This document shows, piece after piece, positions 16,212 through 27,188 of a stretch of 62,140 nucleotides of DNA. A model generated the notes under the pieces. That model saw only the letters and a program-made list of their open reading frames with translations, was not told the DNA's origin and searched no databases. Origin of the DNA: Candidatus Nitrotoga sp. CP45 (GTDB lineage: Bacteria > Pseudomonadota > Gammaproteobacteria > Burkholderiales > Gallionellaceae); NCBI GenBank assembly GCA_003402375.1, contig QFXJ01000046.1, positions 1-62,140 on the forward strand, written 5' to 3'. The stretch's first letter is position 1. The number at the start of each line of letters is the position of its first letter. The position numbers were made by a program, and so were the translations under genes.

Positions 16212-18791
16212 ATGAGATTCGACAAGTTTACGACTAAGCTGCAACAGGCGCTGTCCGATGCCCAGAGTTTAGCTGTGGGCAGCGACAATCAATTCATTGA
16301 ACCGCAACATGTACTGCTGGCATTGCTCAACGATGCCGATAGTGGCGCGGCCTCACTGCTTGCGCGTGCAGGCGGAAATGTCGTTCCTCTGAAAGAAGCG
16401 TTGACGCAAAGTGTGGGACGCCTGACCAAGGTAGAAGGACACGGCGGCGAGGTACAGGTCGGACGTGATCTCGCTAATTTGTTTAATCTCACCGACAAGC
16501 AAGCGCAAAATCGCGGCGACCAATTTATTGCCTCGGAAATGTTTCTATTAGCGCTAACCGAAGACAAAGGTGAGTGCGGGCGTCTATTGAAACAGCACGG
16601 TGTAGTCCGTGCGGCTTTGGAGCAAGCGATCAACGCAGTCCGTGGCGGACAAAATGTGGGAAGCCAGGAAGCGGAGGGTCAGCGCGAAGCGTTGAAGAAA
16701 TACACTCTGGATCTTACTGAGCGTGCCCGTCAAGGCAAGTTGGATCCAGTGATTGGACGTGACGATGAGATCCGTCGCGCTATTCAGGTTCTGCAACGCC
16801 GCACCAAAAATAACCCGGTTTTGATTGGTGAGCCGGGCGTCGGTAAGACCGCTATTGTGGAAGGCTTAGCGCAGCGTATTGTCAACGAAGAAGTGCCGGA
16901 GTCCCTGAAGGGTAAGCGCGTGTTGTCGCTTGATATGGCTGCGTTACTGGCCGGTGCGAAATATCGCGGCGAATTCGAAGAACGCCTGAAATCTGTGCTA
17001 AAGGAAGTAGCCATGGAAGAAGGCCGAAACATCGTATTTATTGATGAACTGCACACCATGGTCGGCGCAGGTAAAGCTGAAGGCGCAATGGATGCAGGCA
17101 ATATGCTAAAGCCAGCATTAGCGCGCGGCGAGTTGCATTGCATCGGTGCCACTACACTGGATGAATACCGCAAATACATCGAGAAAGATGGCGCGCTAGA
17201 GCGTCGTTTCCAAAAGGTACTCGTGGATGAGCCGACAGTGGAAGCAACCATCGCTATCCTGCGTGGTTTACAGGAAAAGTATGAGTTACACCATGGTGTG
17301 GAGATTACCGATCCAGCTATTGTGGCAGCGGCAGAATTGTCGCACCGCTATATTACCGACCGTTTTTTGCCGGATAAGGCAATTGATCTGATAGACGAAG
17401 CCGCTGCGCGCATCAAAATGGAAATTGACTCCAAGCCGGAAGTGATGGACAAACTTGACCGGCGCCTGATTCAGTTAAAAATTGAACGCGAAGCAGTAAA
17501 GAAGGAAAAGGACGAGGCATCGAAAAAACGCATGCAGCTCATCGAAGACGAGATTGAAAAGCTGTTGCGTGAATATGCCGACCTGGAAGAAATATGGAAA
17601 GCGGAGAAAGGCTCGGCTCATGGTACGGCACAGGTAAAGGAAGAAATCGAACGCGTACGTGCCGAAATTATCCGGTTGCAACGCGAAGGTAAATTGGACA
17701 AAGTGGCCGAGTTGCAATATGGCAAACTCCCGCAACTCGAAGCGAAATTAAAAGAGGCGAACCAGGCAGAGGCAGCCAAGCCTCAGAATCGCCTGCTGCG
17801 CACGCACGTGGGTGCGGAGGAAATTGCAGAAGTGGTGAGTCGTGCAACCGGTATTCCGGTTTCCAAAATGATGCAGGGCGAGCGTGACAAACTGTTGCAG
17901 ATGGAAACCAAGTTGCACGAGCGCGTGGTCGGACAGGACGAGGCCGTACGTTTGGTGTCGGACGCAATCCGTCGTTCGCGTTCTGGGCTGGGGGATCCTA
18001 ACCGTCCCTATGGATCCTTCCTGTTTTTAGGACCCACTGGAGTAGGTAAGACCGAATTATGTAAGGCGTTGGCCGGATTTTTGTTCGATTCGGAAGATCA
18101 CCTCATCCGCATCGACATGAGTGAGTATATGGAAAAGCATTCCGTGTCGCGACTGATCGGTGCGCCGCCTGGCTATGTGGGCTACGAAGAGGGCGGTGGG
18201 CTTACCGAGGCCGTTCGGCGCAAACCATATTCCGTCATATTATTGGACGAAGTGGAGAAAGCGCACCCCGATGTGTTTAACGTACTTCTGCAAGTGCTGG
18301 ATGATGGCCGAATGACCGACGGACAGGGGCGTACCGTAGATTTCAAGAACACAGTGGTTGTAATGACCTCGAACCTTGGCAGTCAAATGATCCAACAGCT
18401 ATCAGGCGATGACTACCAGGTTATAAAACTGGCTGTGATGGGTGAGGTAAAGAATTATTTCCGTCCTGAATTCATCAACCGCATAGACGAAGTGGTGGTG
18501 TTCCATGCACTGGATGAAAAGAATATCAAGGCTATCGCACGTATTCAATTAGGCTATTTGGAGAGCCGCCTAGCTGCAATGGATATGAAACTGGAGATTA
18601 CCGATGCCGCTCTGGCGGAAATCGCCACTGCCGGTTTCGATCCTACTTATGGCGCTCGCCCACTCAAACGTGCCATTCAGTCACAACTGGAAAATCCGCT
18701 TGCCAAACAGCTTTTGGAAGGTCGCTTCGCCGCTAAAGACACCATCAAGATTCATTGCTTAGGTGGGGTAATGAGGTTTGAAAAAGGCTAG
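16212..18791 (+). CDS. clpB: ATP-dependent disaggregase ClpB
   Basis: An 859-residue Hsp100 chaperone that extracts polypeptides from aggregates together with DnaK. Domains in order: Clp-N (1-145), first AAA+ module with Walker [14 protein letters not shown] and Walker [14 protein letters not shown], and a coiled-coil middle domain (about 400-525) rich in Lys and Glu. The second AAA+ module has [12 protein letters not shown] and [14 protein letters not shown], followed by the C-terminal domain. The coiled-coil middle domain and the lack of a ClpP-binding loop separate it from ClpA and ClpC. Full length matches E. coli (857). A sigma-32 promoter sits just upstream. It is monocistronic. Confidence 0.97.
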   Translation: MRFDKFTTKLQQALSDAQSLAVGSDNQFIEPQHVLLALLNDADSGAASLLARAGGNVVPLKEALTQSVGRLTKVEGHGGEVQVGRDLANLFNLTDKQAQNRGDQFIASEMFLLALTEDKGECGRLLKQHGVVRAALEQAINAVRGGQNVGSQEAEGQREALKKYTLDLTERARQGKLDPVIGRDDEIRRAIQVLQRRTKNNPVLIGEPGVGKTAIVEGLAQRIVNEEVPESLKGKRVLSLDMAALLAGAKYRGEFEERLKSVLKEVAMEEGRNIVFIDELHTMVGAGKAEGAMDAGNMLKPALARGELHCIGATTLDEYRKYIEKDGALERRFQKVLVDEPTVEATIAILRGLQEKYELHHGVEITDPAIVAAAELSHRYITDRFLPDKAIDLIDEAAARIKMEIDSKPEVMDKLDRRLIQLKIEREAVKKEKDEASKKRMQLIEDEIEKLLREYADLEEIWKAEKGSAHGTAQVKEEIERVRAEIIRLQREGKLDKVAELQYGKLPQLEAKLKEANQAEAAKPQNRLLRTHVGAEEIAEVVSRATGIPVSKMMQGERDKLLQMETKLHERVVGQDEAVRLVSDAIRRSRSGLGDPNRPYGSFLFLGPTGVGKTELCKALAGFLFDSEDHLIRIDMSEYMEKHSVSRLIGAPPGYVGYEEGGGLTEAVRRKPYSVILLDEVEKAHPDVFNVLLQVLDDGRMTDGQGRTVDFKNTVVVMTSNLGSQMIQQLSGDDYQVIKLAVMGEVKNYFRPEFINRIDEVVVFHALDEKNIKAIARIQLGYLESRLAAMDMKLEITDAALAEIATAGFDPTYGARPLKRAIQSQLENPLAKQLLEGRFAAKDTIKIHCLGGVMRFEKG

Positions 18792-19135
18792 CCTATCATG
18801 GCTTTTCGGCACTGGACGGATGTTGCTTGAGCGCAGCGCGGTGGCTGCCAAGACGCCGGAGCGGATCTCAAGCATCAGCAAAGGCAGGTAGCAATAGTGG
18901 ATAGATGGTTGCAAAAGGAAAGAGAGTTGTCCTTAAGAGGCGTCGTCGTTACGTCAGCGTCCGATTTTGACACATTCAAGGGCCAGTTTTTGCTGGCTCC
19001 TTGTAACGGCGCGTATTTATGAGGCTAGGTTCGCCAAAAGCCCAAAAATATCTCCGGTAACCTCTCCGGATGCTTTGCGCTACGCTGCTTTTCGAGCGGT
19101 GTGTTGCTGGGTGGTGTCAAAGTTGGCAGCGTTCC
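18792..19135. other. Gap after clpB with an inverted repeat
   Basis: No gene is recognised. A hairpin-forming repeat lies at 18977-19003 (CAAGGGCCAG, loop, CTGGCTCCTTG). It has no following T-run, so it is at best a weak clpB terminator. Confidence 0.35.
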
Positions 19136-19627
19136 TCACTTCAAGCGGTCTTTGATTTTAGCGATTCCTGCTTCTGCGCATTGCTCATCGAGATGGCCGC
19201 CAGGTGCACCACCGATGCCAATGGCACCAATTGTGTCGCCTTCCACTTGAATGGGTACCCCGCCACCCAAGGCAATGAAATCATTTATGAAGACAAGATT
19301 AGCAGCTGCGGGATTTTTTTGTGTATTTTCCATTAGCCGTGCGGTTGAATTTTTGATCGTAAGAGCTGTGTAAGCTTTTCTGCGGCTGGTATCGATTGAA
19401 TGTGGGCCTGCATTGTCTGCACGTTGTAACGCCTTGAGCTGTCCAGCGCGGTCGACCACAGCGCCGCTGACGTTATAGCCCTTCGAAGAGCAGTCAGCGA
19501 CGGCGGCGGCAACGGCCTCTACTGCCAGTGCGGTCGGGATGTCTCTGACGGTGCGAACCTGTGCGTGAGCATTGCTGGTAGTAACGAGAGTTGCAAAAAC
19601 AAAAGCACTTGTAACGCGTGAAATCAT
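19136..19627 (-). CDS. Secreted GlcG/HbpS-family protein
   Basis: A 163-residue protein with a signal peptide (MISRVTSAFVFATLVTTSNAHA). The GlcG/HbpS fold is recognisable by VVDRAGQLKALQRADNAG, SRRKAYTALT and the C-terminal GGVPIQ followed by GAIGIGGAPGG. HbpS of Streptomyces binds haem and senses redox stress; GlcG is a glycolate-locus protein of unknown role. Secreted members are often found as single genes, as here. It may bind haem or another small ligand in the periplasm, but no ligand-binding residues can be confirmed by eye. It is convergent with clpB, and a 694-base gap separates it from greB. Confidence 0.85.
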   Translation of the reverse strand: MISRVTSAFVFATLVTTSNAHAQVRTVRDIPTALAVEAVAAAVADCSSKGYNVSGAVVDRAGQLKALQRADNAGPHSIDTSRRKAYTALTIKNSTARLMENTQKNPAAANLVFINDFIALGGGVPIQVEGDTIGAIGIGGAPGGHLDEQCAEAGIAKIKDRLK

Positions 19628-20321
19628 GGTAATTCTCCTAGTGGTTGTTTAATTTATTAAGTACTTCCAAGGAAGCTTCTAAAAAATCTTGGGATAACTT
19701 TAAATATTCGTACATCGTTAGTTAGGATATCGGTTGAATAAGTTTCAGCTGCGCTTAGTTTGTGTTCTTCGAGTATGTCGCTATTTTGATTCATTTGGTA
19801 AAGCTAACATGTCCATTAGTAAAATAAAAGAACGGCCTGCGTATGACCTTTCGGTATATTGTAATATCCATACTTGTGTTAGTTTCCGATGTCTCAAAAA
19901 ATCAATCAGTGTCCCCCTGTGTCAGATTATTGATTCAGCCAGGGTATGTTGACTTATTTGCCAGTCAAATTGCATAGTAATTGTACTCCCCACTTCAAAC
20001 TTTACTTGGTCGCATTAATAGTCCCCTACTCCAATTTAACTTTAGGAGTAGGGGCAGTAATAGGAAGTTAATATTTGGAAGCACTTATCGAGCAAGCGTT
20101 AGCCAAGGTATATTCGTGTGGTGATCGGCGGCTAACAGAAGGAACCGCGCTTGAGGCGCTTTCGCTGCTTAGCTCTGAATATCGAAGTTGATGCTAAATG
20201 GAAAAACATGGGCGGCATAAATTGTTATACCTCGTAAAAGTTCAAGGAACGGAACTGCAAAGGGGTATTTAGTCAGAGCTGCCTATAAAGTTACGGAGAT
20301 TATTCAAAAAGGCGGGCGATC
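19628..20321. other. Gap before greB with a strong hairpin
   Basis: The stretch is AT-rich and mostly featureless. A perfect 10-bp inverted repeat, CCCCTACTCC (20023-20032) and GGAGTAGGGG (20045-20054), has a 12-base loop and no T-tract. A short open frame begins 20 bases later and is listed separately. A frame at 19734-19952 shows no family features and no good ribosome site. Confidence 0.4.
20075..20191 (+). CDS. Possible 38-residue small protein
   Basis: A short frame begins with TTG at 20075, preceded by AGGAAG with seven bases of spacing, and ends with TGA at 20191. Its product would be an acidic, leucine-rich helix (MEALIEQALAKVYS...). It follows the perfect hairpin at 20023-20054. I do not recognise it. 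It may be a chance frame or the remnant of a larger gene; no homologues are known to me. Confidence 0.2.
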   Translation: MEALIEQALAKVYSCGDRRLTEGTALEALSLLSSEYRS

Positions 20322-20891
20322 ATGAGCAAAGCTTTTACTAAGGAAACAGACGAAAGTGCTGACGAGGAAGAAGGTCAGTCAGCATCACCGCTTCCGCCAG
20401 GAGTCAAAAACTACATCACCCCCGTTGGCTATCAGCGTCTCAAAGACGAACTTGATCAGCTCTGGAAAGTGGAACGCCCGGTGTTGGTGCAAACGATTAC
20501 CTGGGCCGCGTCTAATGGCGATCGCTCGGAAAATGGCGATTACATTTACGGTAAAAAACGTTTGCGTGAAATCGACCGGCGCATCCGCTTTCTTTCCAAG
20601 CGTCTGGAAAACGCCGCAGTGGTGGATCCGGTGCAGCGGGGCTCGTGCGATCAAGTATTCTTTGGGGCGACAGTTACAGTGTGCAGGCAGGACGGCGTAG
20701 AGTATACCTATAGCATAGTCGGCGTGGATGAAGCTGATGCCGGGCGTGGATTGATTAGCTGGGTATCACCGTTAGCCCGAGCGCTATTAAAGGCGCGCGC
20801 TGACGATGTGGTTATGTTGCATATCCCTGACGGAGTAGAAGAGTTAGTGGTGGTGAACGTTGCTTATCGGGCGATCAGTTTTGACGATTGA
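20322..20891 (+). CDS. greB: Transcript cleavage factor GreB
   Basis: A 189-residue factor that enters the secondary channel of RNA polymerase and stimulates cleavage of backtracked RNA. The N-terminal coiled coil has TWAASNGDRSENGDYIYGKK, with the acidic tip residues in GDRSEN that hold the catalytic magnesium. It is followed by RLREIDRRIRFLSKRL. The C-terminal FKBP-like domain has FFGATVTV and SPLARALLKA. The KKRLREIDRR stretch and the basic patch support GreB rather than GreA. The N-terminus carries an extra acidic tail of about 25 residues (DESADEEEGQ). The start has GGCGGG upstream. Confidence 0.9.
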   Translation: MSKAFTKETDESADEEEGQSASPLPPGVKNYITPVGYQRLKDELDQLWKVERPVLVQTITWAASNGDRSENGDYIYGKKRLREIDRRIRFLSKRLENAAVVDPVQRGSCDQVFFGATVTVCRQDGVEYTYSIVGVDEADAGRGLISWVSPLARALLKARADDVVMLHIPDGVEELVVVNVAYRAISFDD

Positions 20892-21065
20892 GTTACTGGC
20901 AAAATTTTTGTTGGAAGAAAGTTAGTTTTTTATCCTTGGTTTTGTTGCATGGTTTTTATCTAATACCGATTTACGAGAGTAAGGCGGATTTAAGTTAAAA
21001 CGAACAGAAAGCTACGGTACTAGGCGGTGGCAAGTTGTGCGTGCCCTACCAGTCAAACAGTTTGA

Positions 21066-22295
21066 TCAGCTACGGTAACTGGCGTTGATCTTGACATAGT
21101 CATAAGAGAAATCGCAGGTCCATACTGTGGCAGTTGCTGTGCCGCGATCTAGCGTGACCCGAATGGTAATGTCGCTTTGTTGCATGATGCGCTGACCATC
21201 TTCTTCGATATAGCTGGCGGCGCGTCCGCCATGCTCAGCTACTAGCACATCGTCAAGATATAGCTTGAGACGATGTACATCGAGATCCTGCACATCGGCA
21301 TAACCGATTGCAGCAAGGATGCGCCCAAGATTGGGATCAGAAGCAAAAAATGCGGTCTTGACCAAGGGGGAGCGTGCCACGGCATAGGCGATTTGCTTGC
21401 ACTCCGCCACGCTCTTACCCCCTTCAATTTGGACAGTGATAAACTTGGTCGCACCCTCACCATCACGCACGATGGCCTGCGCCAGCAATATGGCAACATC
21501 CGTGACCGCCGCCTGCAATTGCGCGAACGCCGTGCTTTTCACATCAGTGATAGCTTGCGCACCGCTCATGCCGGTGGCAATCACCATCAGTGCGTCATTG
21601 GTAGATGTATCGCCATCCACGGTGATGCAGTTGAACGAAGCATCACTGGCGTGGGTCACCAACTGTTGCAACAGCGGCTGCGCCACCGCAACATCGGTGG
21701 CAATATAACCGAGCATGGTAGCCATGTTAGGATGGATCATGCCGGAGCCTTTAGCGATGCCGGTAATCGTGATAGTTACACCATCGAGCGTAATTTGTTT
21801 GGACACCGCTTTAGCAACGATGTCAGTGGTCATGATGGCCTGTGCGGCATTAAGCCAGTTATCCTCGCGTAGTTCGGCCACGCAGGTTGGTAGCCCTGAG
21901 ACCAACCGCGACAGCGGCAACGCCTCCATGATCACACCGGTGGAGAACGGCAGCACCTGTTCTGCCTCGCAATCCAGCAGATTGGCTACTTCAGCACAGG
22001 TGGCACGAGCCGCAGCTAATCCCTGCTCACCGGTACCGGCATTAGCGTTTCCCGTGTTAACCACCAGTGCACGCACGCTTTTATTCGCAACCAGATGTTC
22101 GCGCGCCACGATAACCGGCGCGGCGCAGAAACGGTTTTGCGTGAATACTCCAGCTACCGTGGCTTGTGCGGCCAAGTGCATGAGCAGTAAATCCTGGCGT
22201 CCAGGTTTTTTGATGCTCGCTTCCGCAGTGCCCAGCAGCACGCCTTTGACAGGCAGCAGAGCATTTGGGATAGGAGATTGTAAATTAACTGGCAT
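21066..22295 (-). CDS. argJ: Bifunctional glutamate N-acetyltransferase / amino-acid acetyltransferase
   Basis: A 409-residue ornithine acetyltransferase of arginine synthesis. It transfers the acetyl group from N-acetylornithine to glutamate, and in bifunctional forms also uses acetyl-CoA. The self-cleavage region [16 protein letters not shown], in which the Thr of ATML becomes the N-terminal nucleophile of the beta subunit, is intact. [13 protein letters not shown] and [14 protein letters not shown] are further family motifs. The ATG at 22295 gives the usual MPVNL start; an upstream frame adds 16 residues without support. It follows the cNMP-binding protein and secA on the same strand, and may be the last gene of that group. 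Confidence 0.95.
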   Translation of the reverse strand: MPVNLQSPIPNALLPVKGVLLGTAEASIKKPGRQDLLLMHLAAQATVAGVFTQNRFCAAPVIVAREHLVANKSVRALVVNTGNANAGTGEQGLAAARATCAEVANLLDCEAEQVLPFSTGVIMEALPLSRLVSGLPTCVAELREDNWLNAAQAIMTTDIVAKAVSKQITLDGVTITITGIAKGSGMIHPNMATMLGYIATDVAVAQPLLQQLVTHASDASFNCITVDGDTSTNDALMVIATGMSGAQAITDVKSTAFAQLQAAVTDVAILLAQAIVRDGEGATKFITVQIEGGKSVAECKQIAYAVARSPLVKTAFFASDPNLGRILAAIGYADVQDLDVHRLKLYLDDVLVAEHGGRAASYIEEDGQRIMQQSDITIRVTLDRGTATATVWTCDFSYDYVKINASYRS

Positions 22296-22455
22296 GCCTT
22301 TTAACCTATATATTTCATAAATTCGTAGATGATTGCCTAGCAATTATTTTCCAGACAATCATAGAAGGGGGCGCGGAGTTTCATAATAATGAACTGAACA
22401 AACATATCGAAACCAGCAAGGAAGCGTTTCACAATTAAAACATTCAGATTAGTCG

Positions 22456-22953
22456 CTAATAACGACCACCTTGTTGATAGATGTAATTGCTCATTTCTAC
22501 GGATTGCATATTCATGCGCCTCACAATACCATGCACGTGACGCACGACACCGCGCATTACGTAGTACACGATAGCGGGGTTTGTACTAAGGAATGATTCT
22601 AAACGGGAGCGGTCTAGTAATAGTACTTTGCTATTTGTCTTGGCCACCACAGTAGCGCTGATCTGCGCCGCACTTCCACCGACAAACGTGATAATGCCAG
22701 CCAAATCACCGGGCTGCAGCAGATGCAAGGTGGCTTTCTCACCGCCAAGAGTGGCAGTCGCTTCAACTTCACCTGTAGCAAGGATCATCAGTGTATTTCT
22801 GAGTGTGCTGTTACCAGGCTGGAGGAGATATTCACCCGCTTTGTATTCGTGCACGGTAATAATATTTGCCAACTCTTCAATCTCGGCATCCCGCAACTCT
22901 TCAGTTAGCGTGGAATTACGCAGGGTCTGCAAAATTAAGTCATCTGTCGTCAT
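22456..22953 (-). CDS. Stand-alone cyclic-nucleotide-binding domain protein
   Basis: A 165-residue protein formed of a single cNMP-binding (cupin-like) domain. Visible segments are YKAGEYLLQPGNS, MILATGEVEATATLGG, LQPGDLAGIITFVGG and VLLLDRSRLESFLS. There is no DNA-binding helix-turn-helix as in Crp or Fnr, so it is not a transcription factor of that kind. The phosphate-binding cassette lacks an obvious RxS arginine pattern, so cyclic nucleotide binding is uncertain. It starts 26 bases after secA and precedes argJ, probably in the same transcript. Its role is unknown. Confidence 0.82.
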   Translation of the reverse strand: MTTDDLILQTLRNSTLTEELRDAEIEELANIITVHEYKAGEYLLQPGNSTLRNTLMILATGEVEATATLGGEKATLHLLQPGDLAGIITFVGGSAAQISATVVAKTNSKVLLLDRSRLESFLSTNPAIVYYVMRGVVRHVHGIVRRMNMQSVEMSNYIYQQGGRY

Positions 22954-22979
22954 CGTGATCTCCCACCAAAATAATTACA

Positions 22980-25691
22980 TCAAGTTAACTTGCCATGGCA
23001 GTGCTTATATTTTTTGCCAGAGCCACACGGGCATGGATCATTGCGTCCGGCTTTTTTGTCAGTGCGTGCCAATGGTTTTTTCTCTGCTTCTCCATCCTCG
23101 GCAGCTCCGGTCTCATCATAGTCGGCATGGTGATACTGCACATTTTCCGGAGCGTGGGGTGCTTCTACCGCTTCAATATCCTGTTCGTTACGGATACGTA
23201 CGTTCATCAATGTCAGCGTGACATCACGCTTGATCGATTCAAGCATGCCGGAAAATAACTCGAATGCTTCACGCTTATATTCTTGCTTGGGATTTTTTTG
23301 CGCATAACCACGCAGATGGATGCCCTGACGTAGATGATCCAGCGCTGCCAAGTGCTCACGCCAGTGGGTATCCACGCTTTGCAGCATAATGATGCGCTCA
23401 TATCCGTGCATCATTTCTGCCTCAACTTGTTCCACTTTGGCCTGATATTGCTGTTGCGCAGCCTGCACCACACGGTCACGCAAGCTAGTTTCATCAAGCT
23501 GTTTATTTTCTTCCAGCCATTGTGTAAGCGGTAGAATTAATTGAAATTCAGCAGCCAATGCCTTCTCCAGCCCCGGGACATCCCACTGCTCTTCCATACT
23601 TTGCGGCACGATGTGTTCACTAATGATGTTATGCATTACCCCTTCGCGCATTGCGTCGATCGTTTCGGAAATATCCATGCTCTCCAGCAGCTCATTGCGC
23701 TGCTGGTAGATTACCTTGCGTTGTTCATTAGCCACATCGTCGTATTCAAGAATTTGCTTGCGCATGTCAAAATTGCGCGCTTCGACCTTGCGTTGTGCGT
23801 TCTCAATGGCGCGGGTGACCCAAGAATGCTCAATCGCTTCACCTTCGGGCAATTTGAAACGGTTCATGATGGCTGCCACACGGTCGGAGGCAAAAATCCG
23901 CAACAGCGGATCTTCCAGCGATAAATAAAAACGGCTGGAGCCAGGGTCGCCCTGACGACCCGCGCGACCACGCAATTGGTTATCTACACGGCGCGATTCG
24001 TGGCGCTCGGTACCGATAATATGTAAGCCCCCGCTCTTTACAACTTGGTCATGTATCGGTTGCCATTCAGCGCGCAACTGGGCGATGCGTTGATCACGCG
24101 TGGCATTGTCCAAACCCTCGTCCATGCGTAACCGTTCGATGGGCTTTTCTACATTGCCGCCCAACACAATGTCAGTGCCGCGCCCGGCCATGTTAGTGGC
24201 AATCGTAATCATCTTTGGGCTTCCCGCTTGCGCTATGATCTCAGCTTCGCGCGCATGCTGCTTGGCGTTTAAAACTTGGTGCGGCAACTTTTCTTTTTCC
24301 AATAATTGCGACAATAACTCCGAGGTTTCAATCGATGTGGTGCCGACCAGCACCGGTTGGCTACGTTGGTAGCAATCCTTAATATCCAAAATAGCTGCTC
24401 GATATTTCTCGCTTGTCGTAAGGTAAACTTTGTCCATCATATCCTTACGGATAGTGGGCCGGTGCGGTGGGATAATGACGGTTTCCAGGTTGTAAATCTG
24501 CTGAAACTCAAACGCTTCGGTATCTGCCGTACCGGTCATGCCGGCCAATTTGCCGTATAGACGGAAGTAATTCTGGAAGGTAATAGAGGCTAGAGTTTGA
24601 TTCTCTTTCTGGATAGTAACCCCTTCTTTTGCCTCAACCGCTTGGTGCAGGCCTTCAGACCAACGTCTTCCTGCCATCATACGGCCAGTGAATTCATCTA
24701 CAATGATCACTTCGCCGTCTTGTACTACATAATTCTGGTCGCGAAGATACAGCGCATGTGCACGCAACGCGGCGTACAGATGATGAATCAGCATGATGTT
24801 GGTTGGGTCATATAAGCTGCCGCCCGTGGGCAACAGCCCTGCTTGACTAAGTAATTCTTCAGCGTGCTCATGCCCGCTTTCCGTCAACAGAATCTGACGG
24901 TTTTTTTCGTCAACACTGTAATCGCCGGGGCCATTTTCTTCTTGCTGACGCACCAGCTGTGGCACCAGTTTGTCCATGCGGATATAAACGTCCACATTAT
25001 CTTCAGCTTGGCCAGAAATAATCAGCGGTGTACGCGCCTCATCGATCAGAATGGAATCCACTTCATCCACGATGGCATAATTCAATTTACGCTGGAAGCG
25101 CTCACCGGCATGGGTGGCCATATTGTCGCGCAGATAATCAAAGCCAAATTCGTTGTTGGTGCCGTAGGTTATATCCGCATTGTAAGCAGCTTGCTTATCG
25201 GTAGGGTCCATCTGCGACAAAATTACCCCAACTGATAACCCAAGGAAGCGATACAGCCGACCCATCCATTCAGCATCACGTGCCGCCAGGTAATCGTTTA
25301 CCGTCACCACGTGTACGCCGTGACCTGAAAGTGCATTGAGATATGCTGGCAGGGTCGCCATCAAAGTTTTACCCTCTCCGGTGCGCATTTCCGCAATCTT
25401 TCCATGGTGCAGTGCCATACCGCCGATCAGTTGCTCGTCGAAGTGGCGCATTTGCAGCACGCGCTGCCCGGCCTCACGCACCACAGCGAATGCCTCAGGT
25501 AACAATGTATTCAGCGTTTCGCCTTGGGTAATGCGCTGTTTGAAAGTTTCAGTTTTAAGATGCAGTGCCTCGTCGGAAAGCTTTCCTACTTCAGCCTCGA
25601 GAGCGTTAATCACCACCACTGCCTGGCGATATTGTTTGAGAAGGCGATCGTTACGACTGCCAAAAACACTTTTCAATAAAGTAGAAATCAT
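22980..25691 (-). CDS. secA: Preprotein translocase ATPase SecA
   Basis: A 903-residue motor that pushes preproteins through SecYEG. Nucleotide-binding domain 1 has the Walker A stretch [13 protein letters not shown] and the DEAD-like [16 protein letters not shown]. Domain 2 has [13 protein letters not shown] and the [10 protein letters not shown] finger. The preprotein cross-linking, helical scaffold and wing domains follow, with [16 protein letters not shown] typical. The C-terminus keeps the zinc-binding [14 protein letters not shown] that contacts SecB. Full length matches proteobacterial SecA. The upstream region is unusually long and carries an orphan terminator-like hairpin. The downstream gene follows after 26 bases. 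Confidence 0.97.
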   Translation of the reverse strand: MISTLLKSVFGSRNDRLLKQYRQAVVVINALEAEVGKLSDEALHLKTETFKQRITQGETLNTLLPEAFAVVREAGQRVLQMRHFDEQLIGGMALHHGKIAEMRTGEGKTLMATLPAYLNALSGHGVHVVTVNDYLAARDAEWMGRLYRFLGLSVGVILSQMDPTDKQAAYNADITYGTNNEFGFDYLRDNMATHAGERFQRKLNYAIVDEVDSILIDEARTPLIISGQAEDNVDVYIRMDKLVPQLVRQQEENGPGDYSVDEKNRQILLTESGHEHAEELLSQAGLLPTGGSLYDPTNIMLIHHLYAALRAHALYLRDQNYVVQDGEVIIVDEFTGRMMAGRRWSEGLHQAVEAKEGVTIQKENQTLASITFQNYFRLYGKLAGMTGTADTEAFEFQQIYNLETVIIPPHRPTIRKDMMDKVYLTTSEKYRAAILDIKDCYQRSQPVLVGTTSIETSELLSQLLEKEKLPHQVLNAKQHAREAEIIAQAGSPKMITIATNMAGRGTDIVLGGNVEKPIERLRMDEGLDNATRDQRIAQLRAEWQPIHDQVVKSGGLHIIGTERHESRRVDNQLRGRAGRQGDPGSSRFYLSLEDPLLRIFASDRVAAIMNRFKLPEGEAIEHSWVTRAIENAQRKVEARNFDMRKQILEYDDVANEQRKVIYQQRNELLESMDISETIDAMREGVMHNIISEHIVPQSMEEQWDVPGLEKALAAEFQLILPLTQWLEENKQLDETSLRDRVVQAAQQQYQAKVEQVEAEMMHGYERIIMLQSVDTHWREHLAALDHLRQGIHLRGYAQKNPKQEYKREAFELFSGMLESIKRDVTLTLMNVRIRNEQDIEAVEAPHAPENVQYHHADYDETGAAEDGEAEKKPLARTDKKAGRNDPCPCGSGKKYKHCHGKLT

Positions 25692-26286
25692 TGTTTAATT
25701 TTTCGAGGTTTCAATTCTAAGTTTTAACTATTAGTTTTAATGTAATGCTGAATTTATTTTCGGTTACACCAAGCAAAAAGGGTGAAGTGCACACCTCACC
25801 CTTGTAAAAACCTCATAGCTATCAATTCTCGGCGTGTCAAAAAAAACGTTTGTGGTTGTGTGCGACAATTCTGAATATCTCACTTCGTAGAGTTATGTGA
25901 AAGCCACAAAAGCAAGTTTTATCTGTTCACCTTGACAAGTTTCAGCACGTATTACCGTCACAACTTGTGCCGACAGCCTGAACAACTAATCTTTGCTATA
26001 TTAACATATTGCTCTGGGTAAGCTGAATACACCCTGGATATCTTCATCCTTACGCCAAAATTAAATACACATTCAGGATCGAAACATACCTTCACCGGAA
26101 GTCAAACCGTTTCTTAAATTGGCCATAACCCAACTGACAGTGGCAACAGCTCCATCTGATTAAACTTTATAAGCCAACATTGATTTTTGATAGGTGCATC
26201 ATTGCCGAGCGTATGCCGCGAATTTTTACAAACCAATGGAAACTAGAATAATATCCATGTTTTAATTTCTGACTGAACCTGATGCT
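25692..26286. other. Long divergent gap between secA and the DciA-like gene
   Basis: Nearly 600 bases without a clear gene. On the minus strand it forms the secA leader. It contains a terminator-like hairpin at 25770-25803 and a 29-codon frame at 26047-25958 (MKISRVYSAYPEQ...). That frame has no well-placed ribosome site and no SecM-like arrest motif. Either a small RNA or an attenuated secA leader could occupy the region. Confidence 0.4.
25770..25803 (-). terminator. Intrinsic terminator-like hairpin 79 bases before secA
   Basis: The stem AAGGGTGA (25778-25785) pairs with TCACCCTT (25796-25803). Read on the minus strand it is followed by TTTTTGCTT, the U-tract expected of a Rho-independent terminator. 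No annotated minus-strand gene lies upstream in the gap, so the transcript that it would end is unidentified. Confidence 0.6.
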
Positions 26287-26709
26287 GTGTCAAATCGACT
26301 AAGCTCATACCTCAATTCCAGCCAAGAGTTGCGTCAACTATCACATAAGGTAGGCCAGTTCCTCGCATTACAGCGGTACTACGAACAGATTGCTCCCCCC
26401 TCCTTGATACGCGCTAGCCATGTGATGCAAATTGATCAGCAAACGCTCATTATCGCCGCAGACAATGGCACAGTGGCAGCCAAATTACGCCAGCTTGCCC
26501 CAAAACTTACTCAATTGTGCCAAAACGGGGGTTATGAGATTACTGGAATTCAGATTAAGGTGCAAGTTGCCTCGCCAATCACCACACGCCCCCTTCGCCC
26601 CACCTCACTCAGTGCAATAAGCCGTCAGCAGCTAGTTGACTTCGCCGTAAAATTAGAGGATTCACCTCTGAAAACCGCATTGCATCGTTTGGCAAAAAGC
26701 AAAAGATAG
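26287..26709 (+). CDS. DciA-like (DUF721) protein
   Basis: A 140-residue protein matching the DUF721 pattern: a short helical N-terminus and a KH-like core with TLIIAADNGTVAAKLRQLAPKLTQLC, followed by GYEITGIQIKVQV. DUF721 proteins are now known as DciA, the ancestral loader or recruiter of the DnaB replicative helicase. The family often neighbours secA in betaproteobacteria, as here in divergent orientation. The start codon is GTG at 26287 with no strong ribosome site, so the true start could differ slightly. The basic, Ser-rich C-terminus (after about residue 100) is probably disordered. Confidence 0.75.
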   Translation: MSNRLSSYLNSSQELRQLSHKVGQFLALQRYYEQIAPPSLIRASHVMQIDQQTLIIAADNGTVAAKLRQLAPKLTQLCQNGGYEITGIQIKVQVASPITTRPLRPTSLSAISRQQLVDFAVKLEDSPLKTALHRLAKSKR

Positions 26710-26778
26710 TGGTAGATATATTCTTAGCCCGGATAGCGACTCATTGTTTGGTTTTAAGTTATATCCAGCAAACCAACA

Positions 26779-27027
26779 ATGACTCAAATTGAGAAGCTAT
26801 GGCACAATGCGAAGCGTGGATGGATAGATTTAAAACACAATGGCGCCGAGAGCGATTGGCATTGCCTATATTTACTTTTAACGCGCGAAATTGATGGGAA
26901 CTTACTGCCAGGGTATCAAGCTTACCAAAATCAGTATGTGCGATATATCTATCGTGTGATACCTGAAAGATGCCGCACTCAAGTTTCTTGCAGATTTGAT
27001 TATCTAACGAAAACCATACCTCTGTAA
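26779..27027 (+). CDS. Small hypothetical protein (82 residues)
   Basis: An 82-residue frame beginning MTQIEKLWHNAKRG and rich in aromatic residues (LYLLLTREIDGNLLPGYQAY). It has no signal peptide or membrane segment, and I do not recognise the family. It lies between the DciA-like gene and the PP0621 gene on the same strand, 69 bases after the former. The codon pattern and charge balance look like a real soluble protein, but the ribosome binding site is weak. It may be a lineage-specific gene. Confidence 0.42.
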   Translation: MTQIEKLWHNAKRGWIDLKHNGAESDWHCLYLLLTREIDGNLLPGYQAYQNQYVRYIYRVIPERCRTQVSCRFDYLTKTIPL

Positions 27028-27188
27028 AAGGCCTGCTGGGTTTATCCTTGAAATTGCTTCTGTCCAGGCGGTTTATCGCTAGTCTTAATAAAGGAGCTAC
27101 TAGTATGGCGGTTGCGGCCTTATAAACAGGGTAGCCCTATTTACCTTTTAATTTTTGCTCATTAGCGGTTTTTTGGAGTTATGGTGGG

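Noticed and set aside
19734-19952. 72-codon frame between the HbpS-like gene and greB
   Set aside because: No ribosome site, no family feature, and a Cys- and Ser-rich composition typical of chance frames.
25958-26047. 29-codon frame upstream of secA considered as a SecM-like arrest peptide
   Set aside because: There is no signal peptide, no arrest-type motif, and the candidate AAGG lies too close to the start codon.
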